Assembly (NCBI RefSeq): GCF_001613065.1
Contig: NZ_BDBQ01000001.1
Span: 310,001 to 374,000 of the forward strand
Origin: Nocardia miyunensis NBRC 108239
GTDB lineage: Bacteria; Actinomycetota; Actinomycetes; Mycobacteriales; Mycobacteriaceae
Direction of reading: 5' to 3'
Length of the DNA: 64,000 nucleotides
In this document: piece by piece, positions 44,616 to 52,952 of the stretch
How the letters are laid out: each line of letters opens with the position of its first letter
Position numbering within the stretch: position 1 is the first letter of the stretch
Notes under the pieces: generated by a model
What the model was told of the DNA's origin: nothing
Database searches by the model: none
Seen by the model: the letters and a program-made list of their open reading frames with translations, nothing else
Program-made: the position numbers and the translations under genes

Positions 44616-45365
44616 TCATCGCCCGGTCCATTGCGGCGGGCGGCGTTCGAAGAATGCCCGCACACCTTCTCGCATATCTTCCGAGTGGGCGACCACCTCG
44701 ATCGCGTGCGCGGTTGCCGCCCAGCCGATCTCGTCCGCGGACACGTACTGGTCCGCGAGTGCGGCGAGGGTCTGACGGACCGCGATCGGGGACGAAAGAC
44801 AGATGTCCTCCGCGAGCACCAGCGCCTCGCGCACCGCGGTGCCGGGCTCGGTCACAGTGTTCACCACCCCGAAGTGGTGGGCCCGCTCGGCGGACAATCC
44901 GGCCCCGGTGATGAGCAGTTGTTTCGCGATCGGCGGCGGCAGCGCCCGGACTGCCCGGAACAACGCGCCCGAGGTCGCCACCACGCCGCGCCGTGTCTCG
45001 GGCAGGGCGAACCGGGCGGTGGTCGAGGCGACCACGAGGTCGCAGGCGAGCACGATCTCGAAGCCCCCGCCGAGCGCGGGACCCTCGACGGCCGCGATCA
45101 ACGGCTTCATGCGTTGCCGCCGGATCAGTCCGTATTCCCCGCCCCGTTCGGTCGCGGCGCTACCCCCACCGGCCAGGTCGGTGCCCGCCGAGAACACCGA
45201 TTCGGTGCCGGTGATGACACCGACCCACAGCTGATCATCGTCGTCAAGCCGGTCGAGCGCCGCACTGATTCCCTCGGCCATCTCGCGATCGATGGCGTTG
45301 CGCTTCGCCTCACGTTCCATGTGTACGACAAGCACTCGCCCGTGGACGGTTTCTCGAACAGTCAC
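44616..45365 (-). CDS. Enoyl-CoA hydratase/isomerase family protein
   Basis: A 249-residue crotonase with SVFSAGTDLAGG, AAVEGPALGGGFEIVLACDL and the first catalytic Glu in FALPETRRGVVATSGALF. The second catalytic position is Ala (PPPIAKQLLITG). GTG 45365 behind AGAGGACAG is chosen. The frame extends further upstream to 45464 but into the thiolase remnant. It directly follows that dead thiolase on the minus strand, suggesting a former thiolase-crotonase operon in which only the crotonase is intact. Confidence 0.86.
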   Translation of the reverse strand: MTVRETVHGRVLVVHMEREAKRNAIDREMAEGISAALDRLDDDDQLWVGVITGTESVFSAGTDLAGGGSAATERGGEYGLIRRQRMKPLIAAVEGPALGGGFEIVLACDLVVASTTARFALPETRRGVVATSGALFRAVRALPPPIAKQLLITGAGLSAERAHHFGVVNTVTEPGTAVREALVLAEDICLSSPIAVRQTLAALADQYVSADEIGWAATAHAIEVVAHSEDMREGVRAFFERRPPQWTGR

Positions 45366-45514
45366 TGTTCTGTCCTCTCCCGGTTGCGGGCCACCAGGAC
45401 GACCGGACCCGGTATCGAGAGCGGTCGGTCCGCCTTCTCGCCAGGCGCGGCGCCCACACGACACAGATTGCCAGATGGCATCGACGCGGATGATCGACCG
45501 GCACCCGGTCGCAG

Positions 45515-46475
45515 GCTGGGGCCTGAACAGGCCGATGCCTCCTCCCCCTGGCCGTCAACTCGGTGACGAGTTCGGCGATCGCGCGCATCCCGGTCGGCGC
45601 CTGCGGTGCCCCCAAATCAGGCTGCAGCCATAGGAATTCATCTCGGCCGGATCGACACCGGTTTCGCGTGCGAAGACTATGTCGTTGACCGCTGTGGTGA
45701 TGGCGTCGACCTGGTGGACGGTGAGGCCCGCAGCGTCCAGGGCTCGCCGTGCCGCGGGTACTGGTGCCTCCGGCATGTGAGTGGGAGCAACGCGCGCAAA
45801 GCCTGTGGAGAGGATTCGCACGATCGGCCCATCGCAGAGTTCACGCGCTCGTGCCTGCCGTGGTGACCAGCGCGTCGGCGGCACCGTCGGCAGGATGGGT
45901 CTGTGATGCGCCGGTGTGCACGCCCTCGGTCACTGCGGGCGACAAGCCCGAGATGGCGGCTCGATCGACCGGGCGCACACCGGCGTCCTCGACGATACTG
46001 ACGGATCTGCGGCCGACGGTCATTTCGATAGGGACCATATAGTTCTGCTGGAATGCCCGCTCGTCGGCCAGCACCCGTTGATATTGCTCTAGCGCAGAGC
46101 CGCGATGCCGTCGACTTCCTCACGACTGATCCTTCGCTCGCGCGCGACCGTTTCCGCGGCGGCGAGCATCAAGGTGCCGACCCATGGATCACGTGCGAAG
46201 TTCGATTGGACGAAGTCTTCCACCTGGGGAGAGCCTCCGGCTGCCGACGGCTGCGGATAGACCACGGTGGGCCCGTTGCTGGTGCGGTCGGTGGTGATCA
46301 CCAGGTCGGTTCCGCTCCCGGTGGTGACCGATGCGGCCGCGGCACGCAGGGCAGCCACCGCGGTGGCGCACGCCTGGCTGACCATCGGGCCGGTCACGTT
46401 GAGGATGCCGATGCGCGCCGCGCGGATCCCAAGGGGTGAGCCGCCTTTGGCGAGCCCGAAAGCCCGGGGTTTCAA
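45515..46475 (-). pseudogene. Thiolase-family gene with several frameshifts and a missing start
   Basis: Thiolase pieces follow one another in different frames. First comes VSQACATAVAALRAAA (nucleophile Cys region), then REEVDGIAALR with a stop at 46089. The next frame gives EQYQRVLADERAF to about 45841. A third frame gives GPIVRILSTGFARVAPTHM and AVNDIVFARETG, and after WGH a fourth gives PQAPTGMRAIAELV. At AITT-AVND the residues HNPF expected in this family, including the active-site His, are absent. The first roughly 90 residues are also gone. At least three frameshifts plus these losses make it clearly dead. Confidence 0.87.
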
Positions 46476-46559
46476 ACCGCTCCAGCGAGATAGCTCACCA
46501 AGTATTATTTGTCTCCCGCGTTTAGATCACCACCGAGCGCGTCAAGGAGACAAACCGAC

Positions 46560-47567
46560 ATGTCCGGAACCGCCGCCCATCTCACCGCACCGATCACGTT
46601 CGACGTCACCGATGCCGTCGGATCGGGGGCATCGCTCGCCCAGACCGCCCGCCTCTTCCTGCCCGAGCACCCCGAGCGCACATCCGCCGTGCTGGTCTGC
46701 CTCGCCGGCGGCACCTATGACTGGCATTATTGGCACCTCGAGGTGCCCGGCAGGCGGGGATACAGTTTCGCCGAACACCTCGCCGGGCGCGGGTTCGCCG
46801 TCCTGGCCCTGGATCATCTGGGCGTCGGAGAAAGCAGTGACCCGACAGACGCGGGGCCTGTCGGTCTGTCACTTCTCGCCCGTGGGGACGCCGCCGTCGC
46901 ACACCAGGTCAAGCAACGAGTGGCCGCCGGCACGCTCAGCGCAGGCCTGCCCCCACTCGATATCCCGCTGATCGGCGTCGGCCACTCCATGGGGGCCTGC
47001 CTCACCACGATCGTGCAGGCGCAGCAGCGCCCCTACGCCGCGCTCGTCCTGCTCGGCTATGGCGTCGATATCACCAACGTCTACGACGAATCCAATGACG
47101 CCGCCGCCCTCGAAGACCGCATCGCCGAGAGTGAGCGCATCTTCCGTGAGCTCAACGGCGTTGTGCCCCAAGCCAACTCATGCATCGTCCCGCGCGCACA
47201 CCTGCGCGCGATCTTCCACGCCCCCGACGTCCCCGACGACGTCATCGCGGCCGACGATGCCGTCGAGTCCGTGGTCCCGGTCCGCGCCGCATCCGAAGTC
47301 ACCACACCCGGCTACGTCGCCAAGTTCGCCAAGGCGATCGATGTGCCGGTGTTCATCGGACTCGGGGCGGTGCTCGATATGTCACCGGACCCGCATGCCG
47401 AGCCAGCCAACTACCGTCTCTCCCCTGATGTGACCCTGCATCTCGTCGAGGGATCCGCACACTGCCACAATTTCGCGGGCAACCGCACTATTCTGTGGGA
47501 CCGCATCGCGGCATGGATCCCTCAGTCGTCACCCTCGCCCCGCAGACCACCACGAACCGAGGAGTAG
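46560..47567 (+). CDS. Alpha/beta hydrolase
   Basis: A 335-residue hydrolase. The nucleophile elbow is GVGHSMGA (S143), the oxyanion region LVCLAGGTYDWHYW, and the C-terminal His probably lies in VEGSAHCHNFAGNR. The strand VFIGLGAVLDMSPDP holds the acid candidate. ATG 46560 follows AAGGAGACAAACC. The 84-bp upstream gap, shared with the thiolase pseudogene, is A/T-rich (AGTATTATTTG) and likely holds the promoter. No family member of known substrate comes to mind; esterase or C-C hydrolase are both possible. Confidence 0.85.
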   Translation: MSGTAAHLTAPITFDVTDAVGSGASLAQTARLFLPEHPERTSAVLVCLAGGTYDWHYWHLEVPGRRGYSFAEHLAGRGFAVLALDHLGVGESSDPTDAGPVGLSLLARGDAAVAHQVKQRVAAGTLSAGLPPLDIPLIGVGHSMGACLTTIVQAQQRPYAALVLLGYGVDITNVYDESNDAAALEDRIAESERIFRELNGVVPQANSCIVPRAHLRAIFHAPDVPDDVIAADDAVESVVPVRAASEVTTPGYVAKFAKAIDVPVFIGLGAVLDMSPDPHAEPANYRLSPDVTLHLVEGSAHCHNFAGNRTILWDRIAAWIPQSSPSPRRPPRTEE

Positions 47568-47759
47568 ACAGCCCGACGAGTGGTCGTCACCTGCGGCAGC
47601 GGGAAACTCGGCCGGGTACCCGTCGCCGACCGCCGCAGGTGGGATCGGCCCGACCGCAACAAACGCTGTCGGCCTCATCGCCACCGAACAAGCCATGCGG
47701 ACGGCCGATCTCCGTTGTGTCGCCGAGGAATATCCGCAGGCTCCGCGGACCTGCCGGGC

Positions 47760-48674
47760 CTACGACCGATAGGCAGGATGAGCGACGTCCTCCATGATGT
47801 CGAGCCGGTCCGGATGCGGCGCCCAACCCAGTTCGGACCGCGAACGTGGAGCGCGCGACCGACTGCACACACTGAGCGCCACCAGTGCGGTGAACTTGTC
47901 CCAGATGGTGATCGCTTCGGCGAAGTCGACACTGCGGGACTGCACTCCTCGGCTACGTGCCACCGCTTCGGCGAGGGTGCGGAAGTTCGTCTCACCGGAT
48001 ACGGCGTGATAGAGCGCACCCGGTGTCCCTTTCTCGACCGCGAGCGCATACAGCTCGGCAACGTCGTCGACGTGGACACCCGAGTACAGGTTGAGACCGC
48101 GCCCCACGTAGCAGACGGTTCCGGTCTTCTCCGCCGACGCATGGAAGGCCGACAGCATCGGACAACCACCGTGGCCCCAGATCATCGCGGGCCGAATCAC
48201 CATGGCGCGCAGGCCCGTAGCGGATGCGGCGCGCACCAGATCCTCGGTGTCCTTGCGTCGGCCGATGTACTTCGACGGCACGAAGTCGTCGTCTTCGGCA
48301 AACGTGTCCTCGCTCCATTCGCCGTCGGTGCGCTGTGACAACACCCCGGTCCCCGATGTGAACACGAAGGCCTTACCGGTTCCGGCGAGGCGATCGATCA
48401 TGGCCGACACCGTCGTCCGCTCGGCCTCCATCATCAGCTGCGCAGCGAAGACAACAGTGTCCGCGGCGTCGAGCAGAGGCAGTACCGCCTCGATGTCGCC
48501 GAGGTCACCGAGCACGGGTTCGGCACCGACAGCACGCAGTTGGTCGGCAGCGTCCTCGCGGCGCACCAGGCCGGTCACCTGATGGCCGGCCGCCACAAAG
48601 CGTCGGACAATCGCCGATCCCAGATATCCTCCAGCACCGAAGACCAGCACGTTCGCAGTACCTTCCGGGGTCAC
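47760..48674 (-). CDS. NAD-dependent epimerase/dehydratase-type (extended SDR) protein
   Basis: A 304-residue extended SDR. The N-terminal nucleotide loop is VLVFGAGGYLGSAIVRRF, then FVFTSGTGVL, with a candidate active-site tyrosine in VPSKYIGRRKDTEDLV (the spacing is not the standard YxxxK). It ends with the YSGVHVDDVAELYALAVE domain. GTG 48674 is chosen because AAAGG lies about 8 nt ahead. An ATG a few codons upstream overlaps that ribosome site. It is convergent with the hydrolase at 46560 and has no close operon partner. The substrate (sugar, steroid-like or acyl) is unknown. The 252-bp gap upstream holds a weak TATAGA element and no gene. Confidence 0.82.
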   Translation of the reverse strand: MTPEGTANVLVFGAGGYLGSAIVRRFVAAGHQVTGLVRREDAADQLRAVGAEPVLGDLGDIEAVLPLLDAADTVVFAAQLMMEAERTTVSAMIDRLAGTGKAFVFTSGTGVLSQRTDGEWSEDTFAEDDDFVPSKYIGRRKDTEDLVRAASATGLRAMVIRPAMIWGHGGCPMLSAFHASAEKTGTVCYVGRGLNLYSGVHVDDVAELYALAVEKGTPGALYHAVSGETNFRTLAEAVARSRGVQSRSVDFAEAITIWDKFTALVALSVCSRSRAPRSRSELGWAPHPDRLDIMEDVAHPAYRS

Positions 48675-48926
48675 TGGATCACCTTTCATCCGCCGAATGC
48701 CGTTGTGCGCATTCGGCCTTGCGAATCTTGCCGACCGGTTGCCGCGAAATGCCTCGCGATGTCGTCCGATTCGAGAGCCACATCGGGACAGGGACGCACA
48801 GTCCCGCCGGGCGAGATCCCGGCCTCGTGGATCATTCGCGTCACCGGCGGGGTTCGGACAATTGCCCGTCCTCAGTGTCTATACCAAGTTAGCGATGTAG
48901 GCAAGCCTCGGCGGCGGGGCACAGCG

Positions 48927-49559
48927 CTAGGGCTGGCCCGGCTCGAGCGTGACAAACAGGCCCTGCGCGTCGGCAAGGAGATCTTCGCCCTCGTTGAGCG
49001 TGCCGACCAGGAACAACTTGCGCCCCTCGATCCGGTCGACCTTGCCGGTGAACGTCAACGGCCGCTCGATCGGGGTGATCTTGCGAAAGTTCACGTGCAG
49101 GTAGGCCGTACGACATCGAGGCCTGCCCCCTCCCGCGAGACGGCCGAGCACCTCGTCGAAGAACAGCGGGATGGCGCCGCCATGGGCCGCACCGTTGCCA
49201 CCGAGGTAGAACCGGCCGAACTCGACCGACCCGGTCACCTCCTCCATGGACTGCGACTTGTAACGCAAGACCGGGGACATGGCCTGCGACCTGCCCGGAT
49301 ACCTGGTCTGCCGGCCAGCGATCTGAGCAGACTCGTCGACCGCGAACTCGTCGAGCGCTCCGGCAGCGGTATCGAGGATCCCGGAGATCTCGTCCGCCAC
49401 CGCCGCTGTCGGCCGCGCCGCGGATACGATGTTCTGAAAGTTTCTCAGCGACTCCGTCATTCGCTCGTACGCGGCAGCAAGCGCCGGACTCGGCCGATCG
49501 GGACCGCCCCAGGGATTGATGTCGCCGACACCGGATTCGTCGATCTTGTCTGCGCTCAT
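48927..49559 (-). CDS. PaaI-type thioesterase (hotdog) with N-terminal extension
   Basis: A 210-residue protein with about 100 residues of helical N-terminus and a C-terminal hotdog. FYLGGNGAAHGGAIPLFFDEVLG is the PaaI signature (split as FYLGGNGAAHGG and IPLFFDEVLG). Then RTAYLHVNFRKITPIERPL and GRKLFLVGTLNEGEDLLADA follow. ATG 49559 is chosen over an upstream frame to 49643, but its ribosome site is weak. It has the same architecture as 15727-16395 and is likely a paralogue. It is separated by 64 bp from the frameshifted gene upstream. Confidence 0.84.
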   Translation of the reverse strand: MSADKIDESGVGDINPWGGPDRPSPALAAAYERMTESLRNFQNIVSAARPTAAVADEISGILDTAAGALDEFAVDESAQIAGRQTRYPGRSQAMSPVLRYKSQSMEEVTGSVEFGRFYLGGNGAAHGGAIPLFFDEVLGRLAGGGRPRCRTAYLHVNFRKITPIERPLTFTGKVDRIEGRKLFLVGTLNEGEDLLADAQGLFVTLEPGQP

Positions 49560-49623
49560 GTCAGCCGACTGTATTCGAGGCATAGTCGGCCATTGACTTC
49601 CGCCACATCGCGCCACCCACGGC

Positions 49624-50696
49624 TCAGTGGCGTCCGGTGTCACGCAGAGCGGAGATCAGTGCCGCCCAGCGGTCGGGCTTCCACACGTCCTGATCTTCAC
49701 CCCAGCCGATCTTGCCGTCGAACTCCCGGCGCATCAGCGCGTTCGAACCCGTGCCGTTCTCGCACATGTGACTGACGGTGAAGCCCTCGGCCTGCATCGC
49801 ACGCCCGGTCACATCGACGAGTTCGACCTGCATGTGCGCGCTCCACCCCGTCCTCGGATCGCGGTAATTGCGCATGACGGACTTGGTCTTGTCGAGACGC
49901 TGGAACTCACCATCGCGGAGCAGCCATCCGACGTTCAGCGGCGACCACCCCTCGGCGTTGCCGTCCTGCGGCCGCACGAAGCTCAGGAAACCGGTCCGGT
50001 CGTCGGTGTGCCCGAAGATGTACTGGACCCGCCCCCGTCCGCGCTGCCGCTCCACTTGACGCCAGGTCGGACCGCCGGGCTCGCGCACCTGATACGCCCC
50101 GGCGACATACTCTTCTTGCGGCTCGAATCATGATGCCCGCCACGAGGACCCCAGGTCCGGTCACGCACCGAATGGCAGTCGATCGCGATCTTCTCGCCGT
50201 CGAGAACGAGTTCCCCGGTGATGTGCCCGAGCTGATCGAAGTGCGGGCTGTACAGCGCCGGCGGCTCGCCGGGAATGAACCGCTGCGGGGCGTGCACGCT
50301 GCGGTGCTCGAACTCGATCGAGAAGTTGCCTTCCGGATCGGCGTAGCCGACGTGGTAGTCCATCGTCGGTGTCAACGTCTCGACGCTGAACCCACCTGCG
50401 GGAAACACGATGTCGCGGAGGTCGGCATTGCCGGCCATGGGTAGCGGGCCCGAGTTCTTGTAGTACGCCAATCGGCCGGGATCGGCACCTCGCGGATCCC
50501 ACACGAAGACGCGCCAGATCACCGTCCCCTGGTTCGGCAGGTAGGCCACATGTAGCCAGGAGCCGATCCCCCGTTCGGGGACATTGAGCGACCACCAGGT
50601 CGTCTCGGTCTCGTACGGGTCGTCACTGAGCCGGTGATAGGTGTCGTCCTCGGGCAGGAACGGGACGTTTTGATCGGTGACGGTCATCGACGTCAT
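49624..50696 (-). pseudogene. DUF7064/7065-like (AttH/CrtC-like) protein split by a one-base frameshift
   Basis: ATG 50696, behind AGGAG, opens a long frame (VTDQNVPFLPEDDTYHRLSD, then PERGIGSWLHVAYLPNQGT, then DRTWGPRGGHHDSSRK). It goes out of frame at about 50113. The continuation, EYVAGAYQVREPGGPTWRQV through YIFGHTDDRTGFLSF to ALISALRDTGRH, is in the next frame and ends at 49624. Together they give about 357 residues of a lipocalin-like protein that often sits beside Rieske oxygenase genes. A single base lost in an AAGAAG run would explain it. It could also be a sequencing error. Confidence 0.8.
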
Positions 50697-50910
50697 GGGA
50701 CTACTCCTGTTCCGGTCCGCGGCGATCAACGGGGCCGCACCGCGAATCCGCTCAAAATCGTTATTTAACTCCAACTAGGTGATACAAGTGAACCTTGTCA
50801 TAGGTACACACTCCGATGCCATCCGCCGCGCCCGGCTCAGCCTTCCGAAACCACGGGTGGGACGTCGAGATCGATCCCGGCGGGTTCCACCCCACCTGCA
50901 CCACGTTCGA

Positions 50911-51837
50911 TTACGGGGCGAGATATTCATCGATGGTCTTGTGGCTGTTGACGATCATCGCTTCGTACTTGTCGGACATGATCAGATCCGAAAGCCCCTG
51001 GGTGTGGATTCCGCGTTGTTGGCGTTCGATGTTGAGGAAGTCCTCTTTGAAGATCTGCGGCCACTCCTCGACCGGAATTGGCCCCTCGAGTTCCGGGCGA
51101 TCGACGTCGGCCTCCTCGGCGGTGGGGATCTGTACCGCCCACACCTCGAACAGACACGATTCGGGATCGTCGCCGTTGGGCCGCACGCGGTAGATGATGG
51201 AATTCCCGTAGGCTGGCAGTACGGTGATGTTGGGGAAGATGTGCCCGTATCCACTGGTCTCGGTGGTCGGTGGCGGCAGCGGGATGCCGGCGCCCTGCGC
51301 GTATTCGTACAGCGCTTGGAAGAACACCATCAGGAACCCGTTCTCGTCGATGTCCTTTTCGAGCAAACCTTGCTGGATGAACACCTCCCGGTCGGTGGTG
51401 TAGGCATCGGTTCCGACGTACGAGGCGTTGTTGAACTGAATGAAGTAGTCCGCCAACGACATTCTCGCGACCGGAGTGCCTCCGGCGCTACTCAGCAGCG
51501 CGTGCCCGTGGCCGTTGCCGAAACATTCGAAGTCGCCGCCGAGCGCATCGACGTCGTAGTCCTCGTCCGCGGCGCCCATGCTCAGCGAAGGGTGCGCCTG
51601 CATCACGTGGTAGGCCTCCATGAACGCTTCCTGCGCCATCTTCCAGTTGCCCGGCAACACCAGGTGCCGCCACCAGCGCACCTTCATCGGTGAAGTCCCC
51701 CACCCGAGGAATCTCTTCCAGGCGGCATGCCATCTGCCAGATCCGGGGCCACAGTTTGTTCTTCTGCAGCTCGGGGAACTCCGGGGAGAAGTACCGCTCG
51801 ACAGGGACCCGCGTCGGGTCGGTGATCGCATGACCCG
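50911..51837 (-). pseudogene. Rieske oxygenase copy lacking its Rieske centre
   Basis: A paralogue of 101-1435. The tail encodes an almost complete catalytic domain (KVRWWRHLVLPGNWK, then AFMEAYHVMQAHPSL with the iron His pair, to HKTIDEYLAP). Before it, in another frame, sits AITDPTRVPVERYFSPEF to PRVGDFT, equal to residues about 18-64 of the intact protein. The join at GACTTCACCGATGAAGG deletes about 124 codons with both CxH and CxxH ligand pairs and shifts the frame. The 5' end is also lost, with an in-frame TGA just before the homology. Not functional as an oxygenase. Confidence 0.9.
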
Positions 51838-51890
51838 ATCAGGCGTGAGCCTCGGAGGTCAGCAGGTGAAATCCCGAGTCCAGCAACGTA
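51838..51890 (-). pseudogene. Possible tail of an SDR gene
   Basis: Directly before the Rieske remnant the minus strand reads NTLLDSGFHLLTSEAHA and a stop, resembling the last residues of short-chain dehydrogenases (compare PVDAGFSIR at 60347). If correct, an SDR gene once stood between TetR and Rieske and was almost wholly deleted. The piece is too short to be sure. Confidence 0.25.
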
Positions 51891-51909
51891 TTCGCGCACG
51901 AACGCGCGG

Positions 51910-52340
51910 TTACTTCCCGACTACCGGCAGTCCGGAAGCGAGTATCCCTTCGACGGCGCGAACCGCGCGACGATGCCGTTCGGGAATCGACGTCGCGGAC
52001 AGGTACGTCAACCCTGACGAAATCGACAAGATGACATCGACGAGAGACTGCGAATCGACGTCGGGAGCAAGCTCACCGGCGGCGATTGCATTGCTGATCA
52101 GCTGGGTGTACAGCTCTTCCTCCGCATCGCGACGGTTCGTACGCAGCGCGGACAGGTCGGGATGTCGACTGGTCTCGAACGAGATCGCCTCGAATCTCGT
52201 CACCGACGGGTAGTCCGCGACGCATGCGAGCGCCTCTTCGAGGATGGCGGTGAGGCGGCCGACCAACGTCGTCGCACGCCCCGCCGCGTCCTGCAGACGC
52301 CCCACTATTTCGTCCTGCGAAATGGACCGGCGGCCTGTGG
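51910..52340 (-). pseudogene. TetR family regulator without its DNA-binding domain
   Basis: The frame from about 52330 to 51910 matches the ligand-binding half of the TetR paralogues (LVGRLTAILEEALACVADYP, then SFETSRHPDLSALR, then YLSATSIPERHRRAVRAVEG). The helix-turn-helix that should precede it is absent. The sequence upstream of SQDEIVGRL is unrelated. It ends normally with LASGLPVVGK. It lies upstream of the broken Rieske copy in the same arrangement as the intact pair at 101-2177, so it is the ruined second copy of that module. Confidence 0.82.
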
Positions 52341-52369
52341 CGGGCCGGTGTACGGATGGCAACGGTCGT

Positions 52370-52906
52370 ATGTCGCGGTCGCTTCAGACGCTCATGATCG
52401 CGCGGGAAGGTGTACTGGCACCGGAGTTTTCGTCGATCGAGGCGTGGCTCGGCAGGCCGGGGAACTCGTGGGAGTATTATCAGATGCTGGCGCGGCGGGG
52501 CGCGGTGTATCGGCCGGATCAGGATGTGTCCGAATGGGTCCCGGCTCAATCTGACGGCCCATCGCCGACAGGCACAAACCGTACACGCTCGGTTCGTTGG
52601 GTCCGGCCGAGTGCCGGAATCGCTGTCGGGATTCCCGTCGACGACCGGAGGTAATGAGCGACTGGTGAGCGCCGTGCACGATGTGGCGCTGTCCGGTCGG
52701 TCCGTCGCACACGCTACGAGCAGAGCGAGGGCCTGAGTCCACAACAAGCGCAACGCGATCTGCGTGATCAGGTGCGTCGCCGGATACTCGGGCCGGTCGG
52801 GCGAACCCGCGAGCGCTTCCAGGTGGCCAGCGAGGCGTTTCCGGAGGACGCCGCTCGAATCGTCCGCACGTCGGTCACTTTGGTTGATCCATACGAGTCG
52901 GAATAG
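52370..52906 (+). other. Unrecognised coding-like fragments, possibly one frameshifted gene
   Basis: In the 590 bp between the TetR fragment and the ligase the plus strand has two coding-looking pieces. From ATG 52370: SLQTLMIAREGVLAPEFSSI, then EAWLGRPGNSWEYYQMLARR, ending 52654. In another frame, 52658-52906: RYEQSEGLSPQQAQRDLRDQ, then FPEDAARIVRTSVTLVDPYE. I know neither family. The second piece is helical and charged. They may be insertion debris from plasmid or phage DNA, as they match nothing catabolic. The remaining bases show no other feature. Confidence 0.35.
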
Positions 52907-52952
52907 GCCTATGGCCCGAGCGGTTGCCAAGCCCGCGACGAGAGCGCTCGCA

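Noticed and set aside
41994..45566. Open frame of about 1190 codons on the plus strand across several genes
   Set aside because: It runs antisense to three real minus-strand genes and overlaps the flavin oxidoreductase in another frame. Its composition is Arg/Gly/Asp/His-rich and no domain is seen.
47580..48338. Plus-strand frame after the hydrolase at 46560
   Set aside because: It overlaps the extended SDR antisense for most of its length and has no motif or ribosome site.
50090..50120. Programmed ribosomal frameshift in the lipocalin-like gene
   Set aside because: The AAGAAG run is not a classical slippery heptamer and no stimulatory structure is obvious. Decay or a sequencing error is simpler.
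50765..50800. KstR2-like or TetR operator at ACAAG-TGAAC-CTTGT
   Set aside because: The arms and spacing match neither the KstR2 consensus nor the dyads found elsewhere, and the gene it would control is frameshifted.
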